From positions 1-64,000 of the forward strand of contig NZ_LNTY01000051.1 in NCBI RefSeq assembly GCF_001559595.1: DNA of 64,000 nt. The letters are read 5' to 3'. This DNA is from Enterovibrio coralii (GTDB taxonomy: Bacteria; Pseudomonadota; Gammaproteobacteria; Enterobacterales; Vibrionaceae). Shown one piece after another: positions 1-9,303 of the stretch; positions within the stretch are counted from its first letter, which is position 1, and every line of letters starts with the position of its first letter. The notes beneath the pieces were generated by a model. It was not told the origin of the DNA. It saw only the letters and a list, made by a program, of their open reading frames with translations, and ran no database searches. A program made the position numbers and the translations under genes.

Positions 1-108
1 AGCGATGTCAGCCATACCCATTGGTGCACCTGGGTGACCAGAGTTAGCTTGTTGAACACCGTCCATGCTCAGCGCACGGATTGCATTGGCAAGGGTTTTA
101 CGTTCCAT
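1..108 (-). CDS. tkt: transketolase, N-terminal fragment (runs off the window)
   Basis: Only the first 36 codons are present, starting at the ATG at 106-108 on the minus strand. The residues read like the conserved start of transketolase, with the [14 protein letters not shown] segment that lines the thiamine-diphosphate pocket. Transketolase moves two-carbon ketol units between sugar phosphates in the non-oxidative pentose phosphate pathway in the cytoplasm. It lies directly downstream of transaldolase on the same strand, with a hairpin between them. The two enzymes share substrates, so co-regulation is expected. The rest of the gene is outside the window. Confidence 0.93.
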   Translation of the reverse strand, partial: MERKTLANAIRALSMDGVQQANSGHPGAPMGMADIA

Positions 109-177
109 CTTGGGCTTACCTTGTTAAATCGAAGTTATCAGACCGGGAATTTTCAGCCGGATCATATAAGAAATAAG

Positions 178-199
178 AAAGCGGCAATAGTGCCGCTTT
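178..199 (-). terminator. hairpin terminator or attenuator between tal and tkt
   Basis: A 9-bp perfect stem (178-186 with 191-199) closes a 4-base loop and is followed on the minus strand by a T-rich stretch. It sits between the end of transaldolase and the transketolase start. It may partly terminate transcription or lower transketolase expression relative to transaldolase. Confidence 0.7.
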
Positions 200-218
200 C
201 AGAAAAGTGATTTGACGC

Positions 219-1169
219 TTACAGACGCTCGCGGATCATGACTTCAAGTTTGCCTTGGTCAACCGCGAAATTACGGATGCCTTCGGCCAGTTTCTCTACT
301 GCCATTGGGTCCATGTTGTGTTCCCACAGGAACTCAGCGTGAGACATTGCTGCTGGGCGGTCTTTCACTTCCACGTCGTCTTGCAGTTTTTGTACGACTT
401 CGCCTTCAGCGTCAGACAGCTCTTGCAGAAGCTGCGGGCTGATAGTCAGGCGGTCACAACCTGCAAGTTCAAGGATTTCACCGATGTTACGGAAGCTTGC
501 GCCCATAACAACTGTGTTGTAGCCGTGCTCTTTGTAGTAGTTGTAGATGTTGGTTACAGACAGCACGCCTGGATCTTCTGTTGGTTCAAAGTCACGACCT
601 TCTTGCGCTTTGTACCAGTCCATGATGCGGCCTACAAAAGGAGAGATGAGGTAAACACCTGCTTCTGCACATGCACGCGCTTGAGCGAATGAGAACAGAA
701 GCGTCAGGTTACAGTTGATACCTTCTTTTTCCAGCACTTCAGCCGCGCGGATGCCTTCCCACGTAGATGCCAGTTTGATCAGAATACGATCGTTGCTGAT
801 ACCTGCTTCGTTGTACATGCTGATCAGCTTGCGTGCTTTTGCCACGCTGCCTTCGAAATCGTAAGAAAGACGTGCATCAACTTCGGTAGAGATACGGCCT
901 GGAATCACTTTCAGGATTTCTTTACCAATGTTCACTGCCAGACGATCACCTGCGTCTGCAACTTGCAGTTCGATGTCGTCACTTTTTGATTTTGCGTATG
1001 CGATAGCGTCATCAATCAGTGGCGCGTATTGCGGGATTTCGGCAGCTTTAAGAATCAGAGAAGGGTTAGTGGTTGCATCTTGTGGTTGGTACTTCGCGAT
1101 AGCATCGATATCACCAGTATCCGCAACAACAGTCGTGAGCTTGCGTAGTTGTTCAAGTTTAGTGCTCAT
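219..1169 (-). CDS. tal: transaldolase
   Basis: A 316-residue class I transaldolase, the same length as the E. coli enzyme. It transfers a dihydroxyacetone unit from sedoheptulose 7-phosphate to glyceraldehyde 3-phosphate in the pentose phosphate pathway. The Schiff-base lysine is K132 in the [11 protein letters not shown] motif, and the N-terminal DATTNPSL motif is at 31-38. It is followed by transketolase and preceded by a SorC-family regulator on the same strand. The 268-bp upstream gap holds TTGTTCA/TGAACAA half-sites like those in the regulator's own promoter, which suggests direct control. Confidence 0.97.
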   Translation of the reverse strand: MSTKLEQLRKLTTVVADTGDIDAIAKYQPQDATTNPSLILKAAEIPQYAPLIDDAIAYAKSKSDDIELQVADAGDRLAVNIGKEILKVIPGRISTEVDARLSYDFEGSVAKARKLISMYNEAGISNDRILIKLASTWEGIRAAEVLEKEGINCNLTLLFSFAQARACAEAGVYLISPFVGRIMDWYKAQEGRDFEPTEDPGVLSVTNIYNYYKEHGYNTVVMGASFRNIGEILELAGCDRLTISPQLLQELSDAEGEVVQKLQDDVEVKDRPAAMSHAEFLWEHNMDPMAVEKLAEGIRNFAVDQGKLEVMIRERL

Positions 1170-1236
1170 CTTCAGAACCTTTTGTAGAGAGTTTCACTTT
1201 GGTCGCGTGGCAACCTGATGCTGCTTCAGGTTCGAA

Positions 1237-1296
1237 TTGTTCACAAACATGGTGTTTTTGCATGAGTTGAACAAATGCGACATACCTGAGCAAATG
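1237..1296 (-). promoter_or_regulatory. candidate SorC-type operator half-sites upstream of tal
   Basis: Upstream of tal are TTGTTCA (1237-1243), TGAACAAATG (1268-1277) and TGAGCAAATG (1287-1296). They match the half-site of the perfect palindrome ahead of the regulator gene (2494-2526). The last two begin 19 bp apart. I infer that the neighbouring regulator binds here; this is not shown. Confidence 0.45.
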
Positions 1297-1437
1297 ATAT
1301 GGTCATGTTTGTGTTTTTCCGCGATAAAGTCAACGGCTGGATCTAAGATTTTTTCCCCAGATCTCACCGCTCTTGACCTTATTTTCAAATTCTGCTCAGC
1401 GCGCTGTTAACGGGATTTTGCTGTTACAAATGTTCAG

Positions 1438-2445
1438 TCACTTAAACGATTGTTCAGCGTCCACCATATTAAGTAATGCCATGGCACAACTTGCACTTGT
1501 GGCAAGCACGTCAATGGTGCCTGTTTTCAATGCTCCGAGGATAGAAAGTGCCTTGCGGCTTTCACTTGCCATGGCAATAACATTGGGAATTCTCGCCAAA
1601 TCAATCATTTCCAGTCCAACAACACGGTCGCGCATCAGAGTATTGGCGCGGCTGCCATCCAATTTAAAGAAGTCAAAACCACCGATGTCGCCCACAATGC
1701 CGTCGTTAATACGTGCTTCTACAAACTCTTTCGCTGAGAAACAACCAAGTTTCACCATATGGCTGTTCTCATCCATGTCACCAATACCCACTAGCGCGAA
1801 CTCCGCCTTTCTCGCCTGACTGAGTGTTTCTGCGATGTTTGGATGATGAATAAAGACATCTCTGATCGCGGGTGTGTCGACATAGGCAGGGGCGTACAAG
1901 GTTTCACTGGAGCCCCCAAATTTCTTCGCCAAACGGCGGCAAATGTGGTCAGCATTGATGATGTCACCGCTTCGGTGTGTACCGCCAATGGCACAAACAA
2001 AGCGGGCATTGCGATGTGAGACAAGCCCCGGGTGATCGGCAATGGCGGCGACGTTTTGGCCCTGACCAACCGCGACGACCATGCCATCTTGCAAGCTGCC
2101 GTCCAAAAACGAAGAGACAAGGGTTGCCACTTGGGTACGTTGCTCTTGAACGCTTGGCTGGTCGAGCGCAATCAATGCGCGCTTTAAGTTGAACCGCTCC
2201 ATTAATCTTTGTTCGAGTTGCGCACTGTGCACAGGGTGAAACTTCACAGAGATTTCAACGATGCCTTCTTCACGCGCGCGGCGTAGCAATCGGCTTACTT
2301 TGGCGCGGCTTATGCCAAACTTCTTGGAGATTTCTTCCTGCGTGGTGTTCTGTTGATAGTAAAGAATTGCTATTTCAGTCAATAGGTTAGTGTCATCCAA
2401 TAGACTTTCGAAATTGCTGCTCAGTGCGCGGGTCGTGATCATCAT
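1438..2445 (-). CDS. SorC/DeoR-type sugar-binding transcriptional regulator
   Basis: A 335-residue protein. An N-terminal helix-turn-helix (about residues 30-65) includes TQEEISKKFGISRAKVSRLL, typical of the SorC family. The rest is a SorC-type effector-binding domain, which usually senses a phosphorylated sugar. It lies upstream of tal and tkt on the same strand, so a pentose-phosphate intermediate is the likely effector (inference). A long palindrome in its own promoter suggests autoregulation. The start chosen is the first of two adjacent ATG codons; the second is equally possible. Confidence 0.88.
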   Translation of the reverse strand: MMITTRALSSNFESLLDDTNLLTEIAILYYQQNTTQEEISKKFGISRAKVSRLLRRAREEGIVEISVKFHPVHSAQLEQRLMERFNLKRALIALDQPSVQEQRTQVATLVSSFLDGSLQDGMVVAVGQGQNVAAIADHPGLVSHRNARFVCAIGGTHRSGDIINADHICRRLAKKFGGSSETLYAPAYVDTPAIRDVFIHHPNIAETLSQARKAEFALVGIGDMDENSHMVKLGCFSAKEFVEARINDGIVGDIGGFDFFKLDGSRANTLMRDRVVGLEMIDLARIPNVIAMASESRKALSILGALKTGTIDVLATSASCAMALLNMVDAEQSFK

Positions 2446-2761
2446 GCTTCTCGGCTAGGGTTATCTGCGAGAGTTTACTCGTTTTCCAAACAATGAACAA
2501 ATGTTCGGAATAAATACATTTGTTCACGTATCGCGTGCTGATCGAGTATGAATATTTGGCGAATAAAAGTGATCTGTGTTTGAAAAAGTAGCCACTCGTA
2601 ACTAAGTTGATATTGATTGAAACAGTAATGTTAACGGCATTTTCTCTTTATTTTCGGTGAGATGTTCTCTTCTCGAGTTGGCTTATGGAAAAAATTTTTC
2701 AAAGTTTTGTGTATTTGCGCACACATTCGACGTTTGTTCGTCATATGAAAAGGCATGACGT
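2446..2761. other. divergent intergenic region, SorC regulator / EAL protein
   Basis: The 316 bp between the two divergent starts holds the palindrome described separately and AT-rich sequence. I see no further gene or terminator. Promoters for both genes must lie here. Confidence 0.5.
2494..2526. promoter_or_regulatory. perfect inverted repeat operator upstream of the SorC regulator
   Basis: TGAACAAATGT (2494-2504) and its exact reverse complement ACATTTGTTCA (2516-2526) are separated by 11 bp, so the half-site centres are 22 bp apart, two helical turns. The element lies about 50 bp upstream of the regulator start and also upstream of the divergent EAL gene. The same half-site recurs ahead of tal. 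Confidence 0.65.
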
Positions 2762-5329
2762 ATGAGGAATGTGTCCTTGGTGCCGAATAAAACGCTCTGG
2801 GTTACGGCGTCTCTGCTTTTGGTTATCCTCTTTGGGTTAACCTCTGCGCGCTTCTCGTCATTTTTTCCGGCCTTGTCATCGCAAAGCGAGAGTCTGAAAG
2901 CGAAATACAGCTATTTCATCGACAATAGCAACAGCCATATCCTGAGCTATGTAATTGGCTCTGCGATTTTCCGAAATATCGATGATCCCTCTGAAATCCC
3001 TTGGACCATCGGTCAAAAGTCTTACTGGGTCAAAGTTGAATTGCAAAACATCGCGGACGAGCACAAGCACCACGTTCTTTACTTCGACACGCCACTGATA
3101 GACAGGCTCAACATCTATATGTATTCATCAGGTGGTGTGTTGGTGAAACAGTGGTGGCTGGGTGACAGTGCGCAGCGTGGCTATGAAATGGGCGACATGC
3201 CGCCAGCGGTGCATTTTCAGCTAGACATTGGCGAACGTGCGACCATGTATTTGCAGGTGAGCACAACGGGCATTCCAGTGATGCCCATTTGGCTCTTGGA
3301 TCAACAAGAGTTTCATCAAGTCACCCAACTGCTGCATTTAGTATGGGGCGGCTTTGTCGCCATCTTGGGTATTGTGGCGGTGTATACCTTCGCAGTCTTT
3401 GTCGCGCTCAAAGAGAGAGTTTATCTGGTTTACGCCGCCTACGTCGTAACCGCGATTGTTCAATTGGGGGCATTGCATGGGTTTGGTGCCTATCTCTTCC
3501 CTTCAGCGGTGCAGTCCTTCTTTAGTAAAAATCTGGTTGCGCTGACCTTTGGCCTATTCATTCTTTCTTTATTATTCGCTCATCTCTATTTGCGGGTACA
3601 TAAAACTCCGAGTCTACTGCGTCAGGTCGTTCACTATGGCTTGATGGTGCTCAGCGGGTTGATGTTGGTATCGCTATTTTTACCTGAGCATATCTCGGGC
3701 ACTTTCTTGATTGCCGTTCAACCGCTTTTCTACGGGCTCATTGGCACCATTGTGTGGCGCAGATGGCGACTTGGTAAAAACTGGGGCCGGATGTTCATGG
3801 TCTCTTGGGTGCCGCTCATCATTGCGGGCGTATTTCCGCCACTGCTGGCGTTGGGGGTTATTGAATACACCTTGACGACACGCTACGCCTTTATGATGGG
3901 TACTGTGCTCGCTGTGTTCTTTATGGCGTTGGCTCTCGCCGAGCGTTTTCGTCAGCAACGCCAAGATTCAGTGTTCCAACTTACCCATGATGTGGTTTCT
4001 CAACTGCCTAATCTCAATGTGTTGAGCCTTGTGGTAGACAGGCTTGTCGACAAAGCGACACCTTTTACGCTGTGCTGTTTCCAAGTTGACCGATTCGAAA
4101 GTCTGTCGCCTTACATGTCGGCAGATGAAAAGGCACGATTCGTGAACGCGATTTGTGAACGGCTCACTCGCGCTCTCGACAGCGACGATGTCCATGAGCT
4201 GGAGCGTGGCTACAAGGTCATGCATCGCGTGGCGTGTATTAAAGAAGGGAGCTTCGGCTTTATCGTTCTGTCCGCGGTGGAAGAAGACGTTTCCCTCTTT
4301 GTCTCTAGCGTGATTGATGAAGTAGAAGGTTACATCGAGCTGAACAACTACAGTATTCGAGCGCAGGGCACCGTCGGTATGAGCCTGTTCCCGAAAGATG
4401 GCAGTCAGTCTGACGTCCTTATCAACAAAGCCCTGCAGGCGGTGACAGAGACCTCTCCGCTTGAGAAGAAAGTTAACACCTACGATTGTCTGGATAACTT
4501 CAACCGCACCTTGAACATGTCACTTGTGGCTGACTTGAAAAAGGCGATTGAGAACGACGAACTCTCGTTGTATCACCAACCACAGGTCGATTTGCGTACA
4601 GGCACCATTCACGGTTCAGAAGTCCTGTTGCGGTGGGAGCATCCGAAATACGGTCACATTTCGCCAGAAGTGTTTGTGAAGTTGGCGGAGGAAGTTGGCT
4701 TAATTAATGACCTGACGATGTGGGTAATCAAGCGCGCCTTCTACCAACAGAGCAAGCTGATTGAGATGGGCTTTAGCCGCCGTTTGTCTATCAATGTGAG
4801 CGCGTCTGATATTGCTATCCCAAATCTTGTCGACAGGATTTGTGACTTTGCCAATAACTACAGAGTGCCAACCGGATTGCTGTCACTTGAATTGACAGAA
4901 TCCACCATGGTGTCTGACTACGACAGGCTGCATGAGGTGATCGAGAAGTTGTCTCAATTCGATATTGAGGTTTCTATCGATGACTACGGAACAGGGTATT
5001 CCTCGCTGACCTACTTGTCGCAATTGCAGTTTACGGAGTTGAAGATAGACAGAGGCTTTATTCAATCGCTCACCAGCAGCCCTCGTCAGCAGAACATTGT
5101 GCGTGCGACGACCGAAATGGCGAAATCACTGGGTTTGATGGTGGTGGCTGAAGGGGTGGAAGACCTTGAAACCGTCTCTGTGCTCAAACGCTATGGGGTC
5201 GATATCGCGCAAGGCTATCACTATTCTCGACCCCTAAGTTTCAGCCAGTATTTGATCTACTTGAAGCGCACGTGCACGCAAATGCCTGCGCCAGCAAATC
5301 GTATCCGCCGAGATTCTCAGTCCGGGTAA
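2762..5329 (+). CDS. membrane c-di-GMP phosphodiesterase (7TMR-DISM, degenerate GGDEF, EAL)
   Basis: An 855-residue membrane protein. Residues 10-30 form a first hydrophobic segment and about 40-180 a periplasmic 7TMR-DISM-type sensor. Several membrane spans follow at about 185-395, then a GGDEF-like domain at about 410-580 and an EAL domain at about 595-845. The GGDEF signature is lost (GSFGF at the expected place), so diguanylate cyclase activity is unlikely. The EAL domain keeps its metal and catalytic residues: EVL at 620-622, ELTES, DDYGTGYSS, KIDR and AEGVED. This predicts hydrolysis of c-di-GMP in response to an external signal. Its 3' end overlaps the convergent anmK gene by 13 bp. 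Confidence 0.9.
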   Translation: MRNVSLVPNKTLWVTASLLLVILFGLTSARFSSFFPALSSQSESLKAKYSYFIDNSNSHILSYVIGSAIFRNIDDPSEIPWTIGQKSYWVKVELQNIADEHKHHVLYFDTPLIDRLNIYMYSSGGVLVKQWWLGDSAQRGYEMGDMPPAVHFQLDIGERATMYLQVSTTGIPVMPIWLLDQQEFHQVTQLLHLVWGGFVAILGIVAVYTFAVFVALKERVYLVYAAYVVTAIVQLGALHGFGAYLFPSAVQSFFSKNLVALTFGLFILSLLFAHLYLRVHKTPSLLRQVVHYGLMVLSGLMLVSLFLPEHISGTFLIAVQPLFYGLIGTIVWRRWRLGKNWGRMFMVSWVPLIIAGVFPPLLALGVIEYTLTTRYAFMMGTVLAVFFMALALAERFRQQRQDSVFQLTHDVVSQLPNLNVLSLVVDRLVDKATPFTLCCFQVDRFESLSPYMSADEKARFVNAICERLTRALDSDDVHELERGYKVMHRVACIKEGSFGFIVLSAVEEDVSLFVSSVIDEVEGYIELNNYSIRAQGTVGMSLFPKDGSQSDVLINKALQAVTETSPLEKKVNTYDCLDNFNRTLNMSLVADLKKAIENDELSLYHQPQVDLRTGTIHGSEVLLRWEHPKYGHISPEVFVKLAEEVGLINDLTMWVIKRAFYQQSKLIEMGFSRRLSINVSASDIAIPNLVDRICDFANNYRVPTGLLSLELTESTMVSDYDRLHEVIEKLSQFDIEVSIDDYGTGYSSLTYLSQLQFTELKIDRGFIQSLTSSPRQQNIVRATTEMAKSLGLMVVAEGVEDLETVSVLKRYGVDIAQGYHYSRPLSFSQYLIYLKRTCTQMPAPANRIRRDSQSG

Positions 5330-6417
5330 TAAATGGCACCGAGTCGACATTGTCGGCTCGCGCCCGTTACTTCAGAAAGGTTCCCCGGCTTTCCTTCGAT
5401 CGCTTGTTTGGCCAGCCATGCGAAGGCGAGTGCTTCCATGGAGTCGCCATCGACGCCACGTTCATCGGTTGTCAAAACCTTCCAAGTAGGCAATGCAGCT
5501 TGCATTGCGCTCATAAGAGCAATGTTTTGCGCCCCGCCACCACAGACAAGCAGTTCACCTGCCGTGTACTTGGCGACATCATTTGCTATGGATTGTGCGG
5601 TAAGTGCAAGCAGGGTCGCTTGCACGTCCTCCTCGTTGAGATCTTCTCCGAACATGTCGAGTTGCTGACGAAGCCAGCCTGCGTGGAAGAGCTCGCGTCC
5701 CGTACTCTTTGGTGCAACGCGTGCGAAATAAGGCTCAGACAGCATTTGATTTAATAGCTGGGTATTTACCGTACCTGAAGCTGCCCATAAACCGTCTTTG
5801 TCATAACCTTGCCCTTTATGCTGTTTGATCCAGCTATCCATCAACATGTTGCCTGGACCCGTGTCATAGCCAATCACTGGCTTGTTTGGCTCTAAGACAG
5901 AAATGTTGGCAATACCGCCAATGTTGAGGATCACGCGGCAAAGGTGTGGGTCGGAAAATAGCCCTTTGTGGAATGCGGGCACCAATGGCGCGCCTTGTCC
6001 GCCCAATGCCATGTCTTTACGGCGAAAATCTGCAACGGTTGTGATACCCGTTTGCGCGGCGATGATGTTTGCATCACCTAGCTGCATAGTGAAGCGCATG
6101 TCACCATCTGGCTTATGGAAAACGGTTTGACCGTGGCAGCCAATCGCGGTGACAGATGCTGGCGGCAATTGATGCTCATCCAAGAAGCGATTGACCGCAT
6201 TGGCGTAAGTAACGCCAAGGAAATGGTCAATCGTGCCAACCTCTTCCAATGTCACTGGTGCGCCTTGGCTAAGGGAAATCAGCTTTTCTACGAGCTCGGC
6301 AGGAAAGGGATACATTGACTGGTGCAGAACACGAATGTCGTCGCCAGAAAATTCAGCCGCGACCATATCAATACCATCCAAGCTGGTACCGCTCATAATG
6401 CCTATGTAAATGCTCAC
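5317..6417 (-). CDS. anmK: anhydro-N-acetylmuramic acid kinase
   Basis: A 366-residue sugar kinase of the AnmK family. It converts 1,6-anhydro-N-acetylmuramic acid and ATP to MurNAc-6-phosphate in cytoplasmic peptidoglycan recycling. The ATP-binding GTSLDG motif is at residues 10-15 and the GYDTGPGNMLMD motif lies in the middle, as expected. The divergent neighbour is nagZ, which produces the anhydro-sugar upstream in the same pathway, so the 145-bp gap probably co-regulates both. Length and motifs are complete. Confidence 0.97.
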   Translation of the reverse strand: MSIYIGIMSGTSLDGIDMVAAEFSGDDIRVLHQSMYPFPAELVEKLISLSQGAPVTLEEVGTIDHFLGVTYANAVNRFLDEHQLPPASVTAIGCHGQTVFHKPDGDMRFTMQLGDANIIAAQTGITTVADFRRKDMALGGQGAPLVPAFHKGLFSDPHLCRVILNIGGIANISVLEPNKPVIGYDTGPGNMLMDSWIKQHKGQGYDKDGLWAASGTVNTQLLNQMLSEPYFARVAPKSTGRELFHAGWLRQQLDMFGEDLNEEDVQATLLALTAQSIANDVAKYTAGELLVCGGGAQNIALMSAMQAALPTWKVLTTDERGVDGDSMEALAFAWLAKQAIEGKPGNLSEVTGASRQCRLGAIYYPD

Positions 6418-6562
6418 AATTTCACCTCAAAATTGGCGTCTTTATGCGGGTAAGTTTCTCATAGGATTAGCATTTCCAATATCAATTTATACTGCACTCT
6501 TTCTAGAGTGTGCGACTCAACGTAATATGTCGCGTAGATTTAAGAAATGACAGGAGAGCACC

Positions 6563-7567
6563 ATGGGCCCACTGTGGCTTGACCTTACCGGTTGTGAGCT
6601 GGACGCTGAAGAACGAGAACTACTTGAACACCCTTTGATTGGTGGCGTCATCCACTTTGCTCGTAACTATCACGACAGTGAACAGCTTGCTGCATTGAAC
6701 AAAGCGATAAGAAAAGCAGCAAAACGCCCGATCCTGATTGGTGTTGACCAAGAAGGTGGCCGCGTTCAGCGTTTTAGAGAGCAATTCAGCATTATTCCGC
6801 CAGCCCAATCGTTCGCAATGATGGACAACGGTGAGCAGTTTGCCCGTGAGTCAGGCTGGCTGATGGCAGCTGAGTTGATTGCGCATGACTTTGATTTGAG
6901 CTTTGCTCCTGTTCTGGATCGCGGATTCGATTGTAAGGCGATTGGCAGCCGCGCATTTGGCGACGACAACGACACTGTGCTGCGTTATTCGACCGCGTAT
7001 ATGCAGGGCATGAAAGACGTTGGTATGGCAACGACCGGCAAACACTTCCCTGGGCACGGTGCGGTGCTGGCGGACTCGCATTTTGAAAGCCCTATCGATG
7101 ATAGAACAAGTCTGTTTGAGCAAGACATGGCGATATTCAAAGCGCAGATTGATGCAGGCATACTCGATGCGATGATGCCTGCACATGTTATCTATCCGCA
7201 CTTCGACGACCTGCCAGCCAGTGGTTCGCCATATTGGCTGAAAGACATTTTGCGAAACAAGCTTGGCTTTAAAGGCATTGTGTTCTCGGATGACCTCTCC
7301 ATGGAAGGCGCGACTGTTATGGGAGGGCCTGCTGAGCGTTGTCGTCAAGCGTTGGCAGCGGGCTGTGACATGCTTTTGCTGTGTAATAACCGTCAATCGA
7401 CAATTGAAGCGATTGATGGCCTTTCTATTACAGAAGTGCCACAAGCCGCATCGTTGGCAAAACGTCAGTCTTTCAGCGTGAAAGAGCTTAAAGCGACCGA
7501 AAAATGGAAAGAAATCAGCAAGCGAATTGAAGCCTACAATGCTGAATGGCAAGAACGTCAGGCGTAG
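6563..7567 (+). CDS. nagZ: beta-N-acetylhexosaminidase NagZ
   Basis: A 334-residue cytoplasmic GH3 glycosidase. It removes N-acetylglucosamine from GlcNAc-anhydroMurNAc peptides during cell-wall recycling. The KHFPGHG motif is at 160-166, carrying the catalytic His-Asp dyad loop. The FSDDLSM motif at 241-247 carries the nucleophile, probably D243. The GAGAG-type upstream sequence just before the ATG at 6563 serves as RBS. Divergent to anmK and followed by a strong terminator. Its products can influence AmpC-type regulators in species that have them; none is seen here. Confidence 0.97.
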   Translation: MGPLWLDLTGCELDAEERELLEHPLIGGVIHFARNYHDSEQLAALNKAIRKAAKRPILIGVDQEGGRVQRFREQFSIIPPAQSFAMMDNGEQFARESGWLMAAELIAHDFDLSFAPVLDRGFDCKAIGSRAFGDDNDTVLRYSTAYMQGMKDVGMATTGKHFPGHGAVLADSHFESPIDDRTSLFEQDMAIFKAQIDAGILDAMMPAHVIYPHFDDLPASGSPYWLKDILRNKLGFKGIVFSDDLSMEGATVMGGPAERCRQALAAGCDMLLLCNNRQSTIEAIDGLSITEVPQAASLAKRQSFSVKELKATEKWKEISKRIEAYNAEWQERQA

Positions 7568-7591
7568 TAGGCGTTTTTGAATGATGAAAGG

Positions 7592-7620
7592 AAAGGCAAG
7601 GTGAATACCTTGCCTTTTTT
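7592..7620 (+). terminator. rho-independent terminator of nagZ
   Basis: An 11-bp perfect stem (7592-7602 with 7607-7617), a GAAT loop and a run of Ts follow nagZ. The arm reaches the stop codon of the convergent ArsR gene, so it may serve both directions. Confidence 0.88.
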
Positions 7621-7915
7621 AATTGCAGGTTTCGTCGCGGCAACATTCGTCGCGTAGAAACGCGAGTACGCCTTCTAACTGGTCATATTCTGGGGTGCAA
7701 TAAAGCACGCGACCTTCACGACGCTGGGTGATAAGACCCGCAGACATCAGACTGGATAGATGGTGTGACAGTGTCGAGCCCGGAATCCCCAGTTCTTCTT
7801 GTACAACACCTACAGCAATGCCGTTGTGTCCGGCCTTAACGAGACGTTTGAATATCGTTAGGCGAGTAGGATGCCCAAGTTCCTTCAGTGCCTTAGCGAC
7901 GGATTCTATGTTCAT
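7619..7915 (-). CDS. ArsR-family winged-helix regulator with C-terminal cysteines
   Basis: A 98-residue protein from the ATG at 7913-7915. An in-frame extension upstream has no family similarity and was left out. The winged helix runs through LGHPTRLTIFKRL and the recognition helix GSTLSHHLSSLMSAGLI. The protein ends in a cysteine cluster, C91, C92 and C97 (CCRDETC). This resembles the C-terminal C-C-x5-C site known in the arsenite sensor of Acidithiobacillus ferrooxidans, so it may sense a thiol-reactive metalloid (inference). No ars or metal-export genes are next to it. It is convergent with nagZ. Confidence 0.87.
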   Translation of the reverse strand: MNIESVAKALKELGHPTRLTIFKRLVKAGHNGIAVGVVQEELGIPGSTLSHHLSSLMSAGLITQRREGRVLYCTPEYDQLEGVLAFLRDECCRDETCN

Positions 7916-8143
7916 GGTGTGTTCTCTTAATACATCTGATTTCGATATTACCAGAATTAACCAATTACGCACGCTCAACGCAAAGTTTCTTGCTGAGTCG
8001 AGGGGGGCAGCGCGCATGGGTGTTGGGGAGAAACGCAAAACGCTCGCTATACACATTAGGTCTTTGCCTTGGGCAAGGGTGTATCGACGAGCGTTTGGAT
8101 TAGTCAGCGAATGCTGTGAGTTCGATTTTAATGCTTTGCGGTA

Positions 8144-8302
8144 TTAATCGAATGGGTAGTCCTCGTGGGTAGGACGACCAGAACGCGGCTTACGACGCTT
8201 TCTGTCTCGTTGAGGTCTATCGCTATATTCATCATTGAATTTAGAGTGAAATTTCTCTTTTTTGTTTGTGTCGTTTTTCAGCCACTGATCCCACTTGGCC
8301 AT
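8144..8302 (-). CDS. small basic protein, 52 aa, unknown function
   Basis: A 52-residue reading frame from an ATG at 8300-8302 to a TAA at 8144-8146, with an AGGG ribosome-binding site about 9 bases upstream. The composition is polar: it starts MAKWDQWLKND and has a basic core QRDRKRRKPRSGRP and an acidic end EDYPFD. Such a mix suggests a nucleic-acid or ribosome-associated protein, but no family is recognised. It lies alone on the minus strand between the ArsR gene and a 600-bp gap. Confidence 0.6.
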   Translation of the reverse strand: MAKWDQWLKNDTNKKEKFHSKFNDEYSDRPQRDRKRRKPRSGRPTHEDYPFD

Positions 8303-8899
8303 CGTATTTACCCTGTTCGTTTAACTGTTGTGTAAAGAAAACTATTAGGTGTTTCAATGCGACTATATTTCATTAATGCATTACCCGCAGAAATATAGCT
8401 CACGCTCCATGTCAATTTCATGAACTTTTATTGGCATCAGTGTGATACCGCAGTCGGCTCAAGCATAAGCTCAGCGCGATGATTAAATAAAACGAAAAAA
8501 TTCGTCCTTTGTGATTAGAAAAATAGATGAAGAATGAAAAAACATAGACAGTTCCATTTTGGCTTCACTTTCGCTACAGAAATGTTGCTGTGGTGTAAGC
8601 GGGTAGCGGCTTGCAGCCGAAAAACTGCGATCAGTACCGCGGTTGAAAAATGAATGATGACCGTTTTCACATTGTTACAATGATTTACGCATTACGTACT
8701 CGACCTCTCCGTATTTATTGACTATTTTGGCTTATAAATGAGATAGGAAATAGGTGTTCAAAAGCTCGACAGAACTTAAAAACGTCGCTATAAAGCGCGT
8801 GAAGCATTAATTTTCTTTATCGTCAGATTAACAATATTTTGCTTTACACCTTAATGGTTTAATGAAAAATATTGCGCAAATTTGTTAAGGAGCTAAATA
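8303..8899. other. 600-bp gap upstream of maoP
   Basis: The stretch is AT-rich with many short A and T runs. The only structure noted is a weak CGGCT/AGCCG hairpin near 8607-8620. I see no coding frame with a convincing start. The last part carries the maoP promoter and its RBS AAGGAG at about 8887. Confidence 0.4.
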
Positions 8900-9229
8900 A
8901 TGTTTAGTGGTCAAAAGTTTTTTGATGACAAGCATTTTCCAAAAGGTTTCGCTCGTTCCGGCTATTTCACCATCAAGGAAGCGCAACTTTTGGAAACCAG
9001 TGGCCGTACTATGAAAGCCTTGTTTGAAGGTACGATGGTTCCACAAGATGAAGAACAGCAGAAGTTTGTTGATGAAGTGAACGGTCGCCGTGCTGCTGAA
9101 TCACAATACGCTCTATGTTGGTTGAAGTATTTGAAAGAGATCAACCACAAGCACGTTGTATACAACCTGTGCTCGACATCTCGTAACGGTGCTGCTGAAG
9201 ATTACTCAGAAGCTGAAGCTGACGAATAA
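8900..9229 (+). CDS. maoP: MaoP (DUF413/YifE family) macrodomain Ori protein
   Basis: A 109-residue protein of the DUF413/YifE family. It matches E. coli MaoP in the signature DDKHFPKGFARSGYFTIKEA and in the acidic tail with EDYSEAEADE. In E. coli MaoP acts with the maoS site to organise the Ori macrodomain of the chromosome. I see no maoS-like site that I could call here. The AAGGAG RBS sits 8 bases before the ATG. A strong terminator follows, so it is a single-gene unit. Confidence 0.88.
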   Translation: MFSGQKFFDDKHFPKGFARSGYFTIKEAQLLETSGRTMKALFEGTMVPQDEEQQKFVDEVNGRRAAESQYALCWLKYLKEINHKHVVYNLCSTSRNGAAEDYSEAEADE

Positions 9230-9245
9230 TCGGCTGAAAATGCGG

Positions 9246-9277
9246 AAAAAAAGCGAACAAATTGTTCGCTTTTTTTA
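9246..9277 (+). terminator. rho-independent terminator of maoP
   Basis: An AAAGCGAACA/TGTTCGCTTT stem with a run of seven Ts lies just after the maoP stop. The A-run on the other side could also make it act on the opposite strand. Confidence 0.88.
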
Positions 9278-9303
9278 TTTCTGCTCTAAGCAAAAACGCC
9301 TAT

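Noticed and set aside
1194-1388. 64-aa minus-strand frame upstream of tal
   Set aside because: It overlaps the likely promoter and operator half-sites and has no family similarity.
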